Assembly: GCA_964537285.1 (NCBI GenBank)
Contig: CAZHZT010000070.1
Span: 1-29,388, forward strand
DNA length: 29,388 nucleotides
Source of the DNA: CAZHZT01 sp964537285
GTDB taxonomy: Bacteria; Bacteroidota; Bacteroidia; Chitinophagales; Saprospiraceae
Direction of reading: 5' to 3'
Positions 6,562-14,048 of this stretch are shown one piece after another; position 1 is the first letter of the stretch, and each line of letters begins with the position of its first letter. A program made the position numbers and the translations under genes. Under the pieces are notes generated by a model that ran no database searches, was not told the DNA's origin, and saw only the letters and a list, made by a program, of their open reading frames with translations.

Positions 6562-8733
6562 ATGAAAAAATCGCTTTTTTTCCTTCTTCTTCCTCTTTTC
6601 ACCCTTTCCCCTTTGCTCCTTTTTGCTCAGAACAACAAACAGCTCATTAAAGAAGGCGAAACTTACTTTATTCAGGGCCGGTATCAACAAGCATTGGAAT
6701 TATTTGAAGCGGCAAAAAAGATAGCCCCTCTTGACCAGGAGGTCAGTTTGAAACTGGGTGTTTCTTATTTTGAAAAAAACAATCTTGACGCAGCAACGGA
6801 TATCTTCGCCAGTCTCTCCCGATTTGAAAACAACACCGGAACGGAAGCGACCAAATACTTAGCCCAAACCTATCATCAGGCTCAAAAATTCGAAGAGGCG
6901 ATCAAGCAATATAAAGCTTATTTAAAAAAAACACCCCTAAAAAACCCTGACCGGGAAGCGGTGAAAGATGAGGTACTTCGCTGTGCTTTTGGTGCCCGCC
7001 TATTGTATCAGCCGAAATTAGCATTGGCCGAAAACCTGGGCGACTTTGTCAATACGGAATGGCACGATTTTGCCCCCATTCTCAGTCCCAATTACGATGA
7101 TAAACTTTATTTCGCTTCTAATCGCCCCGGAAGTACAGGAGGGCTTCGCAACGATGAAGGGAAGGAAGATGCTAATGGCCATTACAACAGCGACATGTAC
7201 TCCACGGAATCCATTAGCGGTAAATGGCAAAGCCCTGTCCCCCTCAACAGTTTGCTCAATAGCCCATCTAATGACATGATCCTTGATTTTAATCAAGACG
7301 GACAAGTTATTTTCTTTTTTAAAGGATTGACACGCTACAGTGGCGAAATCTTTGTAGATACCTTCAAAGCCAATGCAGAAGAGGAATTATTTCCAGATAA
7401 GTTCCTTTCTCCTGTCATTCCGGAGCAAGCGGATAAAGATATTTTTATCTTCCAGGACACCGTATTGTTTTTTTCAAGCGACCGGCCAGAGGGGTATGGA
7501 GGAATGGATATTTATTTTACCCTTTTTCAAAATGGCCGTTGGCAGGCTCCGAAAAACCTGGGGCCTGAAATAAACTCCGCTTACGATGAACGCTGCCCTT
7601 TCTTAAGCCGCAATGGCTTAGCCCTCTACTTCAGCACCAACAACCCAAGAAAAAGCATGGGGGGATTCGATGTGGTCAGAGCTCTTTTTGATCCCGATCA
7701 GAAAAAATGGTCTGAAGCTGAAAACCTGGGCCTTCCCATAAACTCAGCAGCTGATGACTTATACTTTCGCCTTGCCCCTGATGGCATTAAAGCTTACTTT
7801 TCCTCTGACCGAAAAGATGGCATTGGTGGAGAAGACATTCTGCTGGCGCTTTTTAAAACAGCTCAGGAACATCAACTGGAAAAACAATCCGGTCTGGCTT
7901 TTTGGGAACAAGAAAATATGAATTTAGTAACTAATACCACTTCATTAATCAACTCATCTGATAATATTTCCGTATCCTCTCTCGAGTCTTTAAGCCTTGA
8001 GCCCCTTTATTACAAGGAGGAAGCGATATTAACAGAGCGAAATAAAGCGAAACTCGATCAATTATTGGCCTATTTGAGAAACCGACCTGGTACCTCCATT
8101 GCCCTGCTCTGTCATTCTGATGATCTTGAAAATCCGGAAAAGTACGACCTTTATTTTTCTGTAAAACGCGCTGAAAAAGCTGTTGAATACCTGATTCAGC
8201 AAGGCTTTTCTGCCGAGCGTTGCCATATTCAGGGATGCGGTTCGGCCTACCCTACTGCCAAATCGGCTATCAATGGGCAGCCTAATCCAGCCGGGCTTCA
8301 GCTAAACCGAAGAATCAGCGTCCATATCCGACATGAGCTTGGAAGTAATGATATTAATTCTTTTGAACTGATCCAACCGGAAATGAATGCCTTCATGATG
8401 CGCCCGGAATGGTATGGCTTTGAGGAGGCGATAAAGGAGATTACTTACCGAATCGAAGTTGCACAGAGCACCGGTATCCTTAATGATGATTTCTATGGCG
8501 GTCTACCAGATCCCTTAGTAGAAAGACGGGGCGATGATGCCAATTTCCATTATATGACGGGCTTATTCACAAAATATAGCGTGGCTCAAACGCTTCTCAA
8601 CGATCTTCAGGCGAAAGCTTATACAAACTGCCGGATCATTCCTTATTATGGCGGCATTCGATTAACCAAAGAAGAAGTGCCCAGCTACTTGACCCAGTAC
8701 CCGGATCTATTGAATTGGATGGCCGGGCAGTAA
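6562..8733 (+). CDS. TPR / PD40 / OmpA-like envelope protein with extended C-terminus
   Basis: 723 residues. Residues 1-22 form a signal peptide (ends LLFAQ). TPR-like helices at about 25-140 include GETYFIQGRYQQALELFEAA and AQTYHQAQKFEEAIKQYKAY. PD40-type strands at about 160-440 include LYFASNRPGSTGGL, LFFSSDRPEGYGGMDIYFTL and AYFSSDRKDGIGGEDILLAL. An OmpA-like domain lies at about 480-592, but the usual HTDxxG is HSDDLEN; the later SVKRAEKAVEYL and LNRRISVHI remain. The last ~120 residues (YRIEVAQSTGIL, then FTKYSVAQTLLNDLQAK) look like a SPOR-type fold, a weak call. The order resembles PorE but without the regulatory domain. It probably tethers an outer-membrane or periplasmic assembly to peptidoglycan. 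It ends against the 8736-8891 foldback and its terminator. Confidence 0.85.
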   Translation: MKKSLFFLLLPLFTLSPLLLFAQNNKQLIKEGETYFIQGRYQQALELFEAAKKIAPLDQEVSLKLGVSYFEKNNLDAATDIFASLSRFENNTGTEATKYLAQTYHQAQKFEEAIKQYKAYLKKTPLKNPDREAVKDEVLRCAFGARLLYQPKLALAENLGDFVNTEWHDFAPILSPNYDDKLYFASNRPGSTGGLRNDEGKEDANGHYNSDMYSTESISGKWQSPVPLNSLLNSPSNDMILDFNQDGQVIFFFKGLTRYSGEIFVDTFKANAEEELFPDKFLSPVIPEQADKDIFIFQDTVLFFSSDRPEGYGGMDIYFTLFQNGRWQAPKNLGPEINSAYDERCPFLSRNGLALYFSTNNPRKSMGGFDVVRALFDPDQKKWSEAENLGLPINSAADDLYFRLAPDGIKAYFSSDRKDGIGGEDILLALFKTAQEHQLEKQSGLAFWEQENMNLVTNTTSLINSSDNISVSSLESLSLEPLYYKEEAILTERNKAKLDQLLAYLRNRPGTSIALLCHSDDLENPEKYDLYFSVKRAEKAVEYLIQQGFSAERCHIQGCGSAYPTAKSAINGQPNPAGLQLNRRISVHIRHELGSNDINSFELIQPEMNAFMMRPEWYGFEEAIKEITYRIEVAQSTGILNDDFYGGLPDPLVERRGDDANFHYMTGLFTKYSVAQTLLNDLQAKAYTNCRIIPYYGGIRLTKEEVPSYLTQYPDLLNWMAGQ

Positions 8734-8735
8734 TT

Positions 8736-8891
8736 TGATCACTGATTACGCGGAGAACACAGATGATGCGGGAGCTGCGCTCCCGTGATAAACGCCGCCG
8801 CCTTTCGTCCTTCGGACGAAAGGCGGCGGCGTTTTTAAATCAATAGGAGCGGAGCTCCGTCAATCTGTGTCCTCAGCGTAATCCGTGATCA
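8736..8891. repeat. 156-bp foldback element filling a convergent gene gap
   Basis: Outer arms 8736-8764 and 8863-8891 are 29-base inverted copies with three differences by eye (core GATTACGC / GCGTAATC). Inside are GGGAGCtgcGCTCCC (8770-8784), a central 21-bp perfect stem (8790-8834) and GGAGCggaGCTCC (8846-8858). The element begins two bases after the TAA of the 723-residue gene. Its right arm contains the TGA (8889-8891) of the opposing polyferredoxin gene. The left half matches the repeat after the MscS gene at 3200, so it belongs to a dispersed family. Confidence 0.8.
8790..8834. terminator. strong bidirectional terminator hairpin
   Basis: A perfect 21-bp stem (AAACGCCGCCGCCTTTCGTCC and its complement) closes on a three-base loop (TTC). 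It is followed on the plus strand by TTTTT overlapping the stem end. It lies between two convergent genes (plus-strand stop at 8733, minus-strand stop at 8889) and would end both transcripts. The minus-strand T-run is shorter, so termination from the plus strand should be stronger. Confidence 0.8.
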
Positions 8892-10679
8892 AACCAATGT
8901 TACGCCTTCGTCAGTAATATGAAAAGCCTTCAACTCCGCTGTACGCTGATCAATATCTACGGTGCCATTCTCCAAACGCAATACGCCACGCGGACAAACT
9001 GCCGCACAAATGCCACAGCCCACACAAGAAGCCCGTACAATATTCTGGCCGCGTTGAGCATAAGCACGTACATCAATGCCCATTTCACAATAAGTAGAGC
9101 AATTGCCACAAGAAATACATTGCCCGCCGTTAGTAGTAATGCGGAAACGGGATTTAAAGCGCTGTACAAGACCTAAATAGGCGGCGAGTGGACAACCAAA
9201 GCGGCACCACATCCGGTTCCCCATCAATGGGTAAAAGCCCGTACCGACTACACCCGCAAAGGCCGAGCCGATCAAAAAGCCGTACCAGCCTCTTACCGTG
9301 TCGCTATTTAGAAAAAGGACATCACGAGAACCCGTGAAATAAGTGTAAAGCACCATGCCCGTCATCACCACAGCCGCTACCAAAACGCCATGAATGATCC
9401 AGCGCTCAAATTTCCAGGCTTTCAAGCTCTTATCGGATAAATGACGGTAAGGATCACCCATCGTTTCTGCTAAACCTCCGCAACCGCATACCCAGGAGCA
9501 ATACCAGCGCTTGCCGAAGAAATAAGTAAACAACGGAACGCCAACGATCACCAATACGATACCCCAGACGAGCATGAAAATGCCCAGGCCTCCACTATTC
9601 ACCAGGTTATTGATGTTCCAGTCAAAAAAGAAAGTGTAGTTCAATGGCCAGATGTTCTTAAAATCGTAGTATGGGTAGTTCAGACGAACCAATATTTCAG
9701 GAATTAAAAATGCAAAAGCCGTTTGGAAAAACATCACGGATGATGTCCGGATAATCTGATATCGGTTGTGCATATAATTGGCCATCATGCGAATGCCCAT
9801 TACCAATACAATTACCGTATACAACATCCCGTACAAAAACCACTGGCTGGCATCATTGCCGCTAAGCACATTGCTTAATGGATCAGAGATCAACATCCAT
9901 GAAGTGATGTGTTGTGGTGCCCAATAAAGCAGAATGTAAAAACCAATTAGGTAGATCCCGGCAATAATCCCCAACCAGCCGGTCACCCTTGGAGAAGCAG
10001 AGCGTGAAAGGCTTTTATCTTTTTCTTTTTCATAGAAAAATACCAGCCAAATGATCAAACCGGCAATCAATGTGGTCACTAAAGGCCAGAAGAAGTTGCC
10101 TCCTAAATAGAAAAAACCATAAATTATTACGCCCACTATAGTGATACTTAGAAAAAAGCTCCTCCATCCCAGACTTAACCCTCGCGTTAAAGGACTGTCA
10201 TAGTTTTGATTATTCTTTATTCCCGGTATTAAATTAAACTTGGGTAGGAGATATAACAGGCCGCCTAAAATTCCTAGCCCGATCGTTAAAAGAAAGAACA
10301 AAAAAGGATTACTCGCCACAGGCCCTGTGCTCGACTTCTTAACAGTGTAGAGCACATAATCCTTAATTACCCAATCGCCCAGCTTATAATCCCATTCAAT
10401 GACACCTTCAGGAATACCCTCTTTAGCTCTTTCTTCAAGGGTTTTTTGAGCTGATTTGATGACTTCTTTCAGCGCAGGAACGAATGTAAAACTGGAACCA
10501 TATTCTTTTTCAAACATGCCTACCTTCTGTGCTTCCTGAATGACCACTGTTTTGTGATATGTATTGGAAATGGACAGACTCTCAGATGTTAATTTATAAT
10601 TATCCAGACCAAGGGAAGCCGTAAATATGAGTAGGGCCAGAACAAATAAGCCTAAGCCTGCTTTTTGAAGAATGTTCAT
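8889..10679 (-). CDS. membrane polyferredoxin, NapH/NosR/CcoG-like 4Fe-4S protein
   Basis: 596 residues. An N-terminal anchor (about 6-25) precedes a ~100-residue predicted extracytoplasmic region. Multiple membrane segments follow between about 125 and 480 (for example FLFFLLTIGLGILGGLLYLL and WLGIIAGIYLIGFYILLY). Two cysteine pairs typical of the NapH/NosR group are present in WYCSWVCGCGG and WCRFGCPLAAYLG. The C-terminus carries two 4Fe-4S motifs: CISCGNCSTYC (about 521-531) and CVGCGICAAVCP (about 552-563). Such proteins pass electrons across or along the inner membrane; the natural partner is unknown. The FAD/NAD(P) oxidoreductase gene lies 70 bases upstream on the same strand and is the obvious candidate electron donor. 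The copper-centre or denitrification genes expected for a true NosR are absent, so that name is not used. A TGTCAAAGAACTA motif lies 20-32 bases upstream of the ATG and might allow separate expression. Confidence 0.88.
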   Translation of the reverse strand: MNILQKAGLGLFVLALLIFTASLGLDNYKLTSESLSISNTYHKTVVIQEAQKVGMFEKEYGSSFTFVPALKEVIKSAQKTLEERAKEGIPEGVIEWDYKLGDWVIKDYVLYTVKKSSTGPVASNPFLFFLLTIGLGILGGLLYLLPKFNLIPGIKNNQNYDSPLTRGLSLGWRSFFLSITIVGVIIYGFFYLGGNFFWPLVTTLIAGLIIWLVFFYEKEKDKSLSRSASPRVTGWLGIIAGIYLIGFYILLYWAPQHITSWMLISDPLSNVLSGNDASQWFLYGMLYTVIVLVMGIRMMANYMHNRYQIIRTSSVMFFQTAFAFLIPEILVRLNYPYYDFKNIWPLNYTFFFDWNINNLVNSGGLGIFMLVWGIVLVIVGVPLFTYFFGKRWYCSWVCGCGGLAETMGDPYRHLSDKSLKAWKFERWIIHGVLVAAVVMTGMVLYTYFTGSRDVLFLNSDTVRGWYGFLIGSAFAGVVGTGFYPLMGNRMWCRFGCPLAAYLGLVQRFKSRFRITTNGGQCISCGNCSTYCEMGIDVRAYAQRGQNIVRASCVGCGICAAVCPRGVLRLENGTVDIDQRTAELKAFHITDEGVTLV

Positions 10680-10749
10680 TTTATTTGATATTTATTTTAG
10701 TTCTTTGACAAATAATTGATTATTGATCGATACAGGAGCAATTACATAG

Positions 10750-12120
10750 CTAGGCCCGAGACAAAAACTTCAACACCGCCCCTAATCCCCGGCGCTGCTT
10801 CAGTTTCAGATTCTTCCCCGTTTGCTGATTGTATAGCTTTACTAACTCGTGATCATATTCCTTGTAAAATTCAGGATCAAAATTGGCCAGCCCCAAATGC
10901 TGCAGTACTTCTTCAACATGCACCTGATCCTTCAACCATTTTTCACAAACTTCATGGCGATAGCGAACGCCCATCAGATTAAAGCCTTTGATCTTCCCTG
11001 TCTCGGTTTCGTAATTAATTCGGATACTCTTCCGGCCATCAGCGTGCTCCCAATAAAGCGTAGAAAAATGATCGGGTAAGGCTGCCGGTACTTCGCCATA
11101 CACTTGATATTCGATATCCAGGAACTTCGCCGAATTAAACCAAATCCCCGGATCGTATTCCACCGGCTTGCCGCAAATATTATAGGCTACGGTTTCTCCC
11201 ATCATCCGGCCGGTATACCAGATGGCTTCAATTGGCCGGCGGCCGGGAAGCGGTTCGCGTATCTGGGCACAGTCACCGATCGCATAGACATCTCTTATAT
11301 TTGTTTCGAGATGTTCATTCACTAAAATACCCTTCTGAGTTTCTAGTTCCGATTCTTTTAAGAAATGAATATTTGGGTGTACGCCTGCTGTCAACCCTAC
11401 ATATCCGCATGGAATGGTTTCTTCATTGTTGGTCACTGCAGCTTTGACCTTGCCGGTGCCATCATCCACAATTTCTTTCAGCTCGGTACTCAAGCGCAGG
11501 TCAATGCCATGTTCTTTGATATGCCTGTTGACCATCTGAGATTCCTCGGGCGGAATAACGCGATCCCAGTAGCTGCTCTCGCGAACCAGAAAAGTAACAG
11601 GCGTATGGCGGGAATGGAACATTTCTGCCATTTCAATGCCAATCAAACCACCTCCCACAATTACGGCACGCTCCAGATCTTCGCTGTAAGCTTCCATATT
11701 TTCGAGGTCCTGATAGCTGTAAAGACCACTAACGCCTTTAAGATCCTGGCCCGGCCAACCAAACTTATTGGGTTTTGAACCAACTGCCAGAATAAGCTTA
11801 TCGTAAGAAAGACGATCGGGAGAGGGATGGCTGGTTTCAAACTTCTTATCGCGATCAAAATGGAGCGTCTTATTATTGAAATCAATTTGCTTCACATAGC
11901 CCCGAAGCAAGTCGATGCGGTTTTTTTCCCAAAACCAAGGCTCATAAGGTTGAGTATCTTCGAAACGCATGTGCCCCATGTAGATGTACATAAGGGCTGT
12001 ACGGGAGAAAAAGTGATCCGTCTCAGCGGAAATAACGGTAATGCGGTGGTCGCTTAGCTTCCGGATGAAACGTGCGGCCGTAATCCCTGCAATACCGTTA
12101 CCAAGAATGGCAATGTGCAT
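10750..12120 (-). CDS. FAD/NAD(P)-dependent oxidoreductase (pyridine nucleotide-disulfide family)
   Basis: 456 residues. The FAD-binding Rossmann motif is at the N-terminus (ILGNGIAGITAARFI, glycines at about 7-12). The NAD(P)-binding repeat is mid-protein (AVIVGGGLIGIEMAEMF), and the second FAD contact is DVYAIGDCAQIREP. This is the layout of NirB N-terminal-like, rubredoxin-reductase-like and CoA-disulfide-reductase-like enzymes; no redox-active CxxxxC pair was noticed, favouring a ferredoxin/rubredoxin-reductase-like role. It probably oxidises NAD(P)H and passes electrons to the membrane 4Fe-4S protein encoded 70 bases downstream on the same strand (inference). The last ~50 residues are basic (LKLKQRRGLGAVLKFLSRA), perhaps for docking. 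A TATATTTG box sits 31 bases upstream of the ATG. Confidence 0.9.
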   Translation of the reverse strand: MHIAILGNGIAGITAARFIRKLSDHRITVISAETDHFFSRTALMYIYMGHMRFEDTQPYEPWFWEKNRIDLLRGYVKQIDFNNKTLHFDRDKKFETSHPSPDRLSYDKLILAVGSKPNKFGWPGQDLKGVSGLYSYQDLENMEAYSEDLERAVIVGGGLIGIEMAEMFHSRHTPVTFLVRESSYWDRVIPPEESQMVNRHIKEHGIDLRLSTELKEIVDDGTGKVKAAVTNNEETIPCGYVGLTAGVHPNIHFLKESELETQKGILVNEHLETNIRDVYAIGDCAQIREPLPGRRPIEAIWYTGRMMGETVAYNICGKPVEYDPGIWFNSAKFLDIEYQVYGEVPAALPDHFSTLYWEHADGRKSIRINYETETGKIKGFNLMGVRYRHEVCEKWLKDQVHVEEVLQHLGLANFDPEFYKEYDHELVKLYNQQTGKNLKLKQRRGLGAVLKFLSRA

Positions 12121-12151
12121 ACTGTTGGTTTGTTTTGATGATCTTATAAAA

Positions 12152-12159
12152 CAAATATA
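12152..12159 (-). promoter_or_regulatory. candidate -7 box (TATATTTG) of the oxidoreductase/polyferredoxin operon
   Basis: On the minus strand this reads TATATTTG, an exact TAnnTTTG match, 31 bases before the ATG at 12120, giving a leader of about 25 bases. No good -33 TTG was found at 17-20 bases upstream. The rest of 12121-12336 shows no gene. Confidence 0.4.
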
Positions 12160-12336
12160 AATGATCCTTCATTTAAGTAGTACGCACAAGTAACGACAAG
12201 ATTTTTGAAAAATGATATGATTAGATTAATTCTAAAGTCACTTGTCTTTACAAGGACTATTTTTTGATTTTGTTAAGGAAATAGAAAAGGGGGAGTCAAA
12301 AGTAGTTATTTGCTCCCGGCAGGATTATTTTTTATC

Positions 12337-12397
12337 GGCGAGCGGCCCTTTTTCTGAGATTTTTCTTTGAAAAATCTCAGAAAAAGGGCCGCTCGCC
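12337..12397. terminator. 28-bp perfect hairpin downstream of the head-GIN gene
   Basis: The arms 12337-12364 and 12370-12397 are perfect complements (28 bp) around a five-base loop (CTTTG). The sequence is GC-rich at the base (GGCGAGCGGCCC) and A/T-rich toward the loop. It begins 24 bases past the stop of the minus-strand head-GIN gene and sits upstream of the minus-strand oxidoreductase. There is no T-run after the stem on either strand, so it could be a terminator, a 3' stabiliser or a dispersed palindrome. Read as a terminator, it isolates the signalling cluster from the redox pair. Confidence 0.6.
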
Positions 12398-12421
12398 AAG
12401 CATAGTTTTCGTGAAGAAACC

Positions 12422-13162
12422 CTAATTTGAATCAATCAACTCTCCTGAGCCTGAAATACTGGAATGAATCACCGGGTATCCTTTATAAAAGACATCCCCG
12501 CTGCCGCTGATCTTCACATCCATTTCGGAGAGTACATGTACGCGGGCATCTCCAGAGCCGGAAACCCTCAAATCAGCGTAGTCGCTTACAAAATCAAAGG
12601 CGTGCAAATCGCCGGAACCGGAAATTCGGACATCCATCCGATTGCTTTCACCCGCCAGGCGTATATTCCCGGAGCCCGAAATGTTTCCTTCGAGCTCATT
12701 TACAAAAAATATGCCTTCCAGTCTACCTGAGCCAGATACGATCAATTCTAATTGATCGCTATTGAAAGCTTCTTCGCCTATTACATCACCTGAGCCACTA
12801 ACATTGATAAAAGTAACCTTAGGTATCGTGATGAAAATTTCCAGTGTTTCATAATTTCGCACACAATCATCAAACTCAATGTCCCAAACGCCGCTGTGAA
12901 TATCGAGTTCGAGCTCGTTGATGATGTTCTGTTGCCCTCTAACTTCAACATATTGCTGCTCTCCGTAATACAAATGTACTTCTGCATCAACTTTTAACTT
13001 AACGCCTCTAAAATCATCCAAATATAATTCTCGTGTAATGAGACTTCCTTCTCCTTCAATACATGAAAAAGGTCCTCCGTCTTCATCATCAAAGTCAAAA
13101 TAACAACCTGTAAGGCAAATAGCCAACAAACTGATAATAAACCACCAAATGTGCTTTTCCAT
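12422..13162 (-). CDS. head-GIN domain (DUF2807) lipoprotein
   Basis: 246 residues. The N-terminus is a lipoprotein signal with lipobox LTGC (C20), so the mature protein should be a lipid-anchored envelope protein. The rest matches the head-GIN/DUF2807 pattern. An opening FRGVKLKVDAEVHLYYGEQQ strand is followed by a repetitive beta-helix-like region with at least six SGSG turns (VSGSGDVIG, VSGSGRLEG, ISGSGNIRL, ISGSGDLHA, VSGSGDARV, ISGSGDVFY, ISGSGELID), spaced about 18-22 residues. The family is abundant in Bacteroidota and often called a putative auto-transporter adhesin, but its function is not established. It is the last gene of a same-strand series that starts with the ECF sigma factor; an 87-base gap of heptad repeats separates it from the barrel gene. 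Confidence 0.88.
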   Translation of the reverse strand: MEKHIWWFIISLLAICLTGCYFDFDDEDGGPFSCIEGEGSLITRELYLDDFRGVKLKVDAEVHLYYGEQQYVEVRGQQNIINELELDIHSGVWDIEFDDCVRNYETLEIFITIPKVTFINVSGSGDVIGEEAFNSDQLELIVSGSGRLEGIFFVNELEGNISGSGNIRLAGESNRMDVRISGSGDLHAFDFVSDYADLRVSGSGDARVHVLSEMDVKISGSGDVFYKGYPVIHSSISGSGELIDSN

Positions 13163-13199
13163 AATTAATTAATTTTTGATTCTATTTTTTGGTTAAAAA

Positions 13200-13249
13200 G
13201 TTTCCCGTTCACCGCCCCCCGTTCACCGTTCACCGTTTACCGTTTACCG
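13200..13249. repeat. heptad-like GTTCACC / GTTTACC tandem repeat
   Basis: The words GTTCACC (three) and GTTTACC (two) recur with mostly seven-base period directly downstream of the barrel gene; its TAG stop (13250-13252) touches the array. Related CCGTTTACCGTTAA repeats lie at 14005-14040, and a single GTAAACGGTTAACG occurs near 25005. This is a dispersed simple repeat with no coding capacity. Confidence 0.65.
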
Positions 13250-13864
13250 CTAGTCTCTACACCCGTTGCGTGCGCAAGGGTTGCGCCCAAACCAACCAAG
13301 CTTCAGGCCTATCCCCCAGGTGTATCCTTCCAGATCATTTTCAGTAAATGCCTGGGTATTATCCACTCCATTCACCCAACGATAACTTCCATACCCATAA
13401 ACCCTTAGATAAGAGGTTAAATTTAGTTCCAAACCAAGTTGAGGGGCAATTACCCACACTTCATCAATGTCGGAAGCTCTTAAGTTGTCATCTTGCACAT
13501 CAAGATTTACAACTCCCCAGCCAACACGAGTTCCTAAAAAGGGATGTAAGAGCCGGCAAGGACGTGTATGAAAGGCCAATTCTACCCCGCCATGGGCAAG
13601 ATCCAGGCGTTCAATTTCTTCAGAGTCAATGATTTCGTCGTAATCAGCTCCGGCCACAGCATAAAGGCCCACAGTCCAATGATCCAACACGGCACTGATA
13701 CTAGCCCCTGCATTAGTGGTTGCTAAATTTCCTTTGCTATAAAACTCTGCAAATGGAGAAATATAAACGCCTTTTCGCTGGCTGCTACCAAATAAGGTCT
13801 GATCCTGGGCAAACAATCCCATGCTTGTGATACTCATCAATATGAGGCACATTAAACGTGTCAT
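13250..13864 (-). CDS. small outer-membrane beta-barrel protein
   Basis: 204 residues, with a signal peptide at 1-19 (ends GLFAQ). The mature part alternates hydrophobic and polar residues as in an eight-strand-type barrel: WTVGLYAVAGADY, GVELAFHTRPCRLLHPFLGT, LGLELNLTSYLRVYGYGSYR and TWGIGLKLGWFG. No named family was recognised. Length and strand pattern suit the OmpW/OmpX-like or general outer-membrane beta-barrel groups of Bacteroidota. It lies between the STN-domain protein and the head-GIN lipoprotein on the same strand. The unusual C-terminus (NPCARNGCRD) ends with two cysteines after what should be the last strand. A role with the sigma/FecR cluster is inferred from position only. Confidence 0.7.
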   Translation of the reverse strand: MTRLMCLILMSITSMGLFAQDQTLFGSSQRKGVYISPFAEFYSKGNLATTNAGASISAVLDHWTVGLYAVAGADYDEIIDSEEIERLDLAHGGVELAFHTRPCRLLHPFLGTRVGWGVVNLDVQDDNLRASDIDEVWVIAPQLGLELNLTSYLRVYGYGSYRWVNGVDNTQAFTENDLEGYTWGIGLKLGWFGRNPCARNGCRD

Positions 13865-14004
13865 AACTATCGATTTTGATTATGAAAATTTATTTCCAGT
13901 TGCCAGAAGCTGGCTTTTACTCTTTACCAACCCCAATACTCATCTGATCCCAGAAATCCCCGAATCTTATCCTATCCCCTAAAAAGCTAAGTTATAAATA
14001 CCCC

Positions 14005-14041
14005 ATTAACCGTTTACCGTTAACCGTTTACCGTTAACCGC
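14005..14041. repeat. 14-bp tandem repeat CCGTTTACCGTTAA
   Basis: Alternating CCGTTTA and CCGTTAA heptads make 2.5 copies of a 14-base unit, ending eight bases from the stop of the STN-domain gene. They are related to the array at 13200-13249. The remaining 140 bases of this gap show no gene. Confidence 0.7.
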
Positions 14042-14048
14042 AATCATT

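Noticed and set aside
6433..6690. 85-codon minus-strand frame over the start of the 723-residue gene
   Set aside because: It is antisense to the signal peptide region and its lysine-rich stretch is the complement of T-rich codons.
8889..10679. Naming the polyferredoxin NosR or CcoG
   Set aside because: The 4Fe-4S and CxxxC(P) motifs fit the broad group, but no denitrification or cbb3 oxidase genes are nearby to support a specific name.
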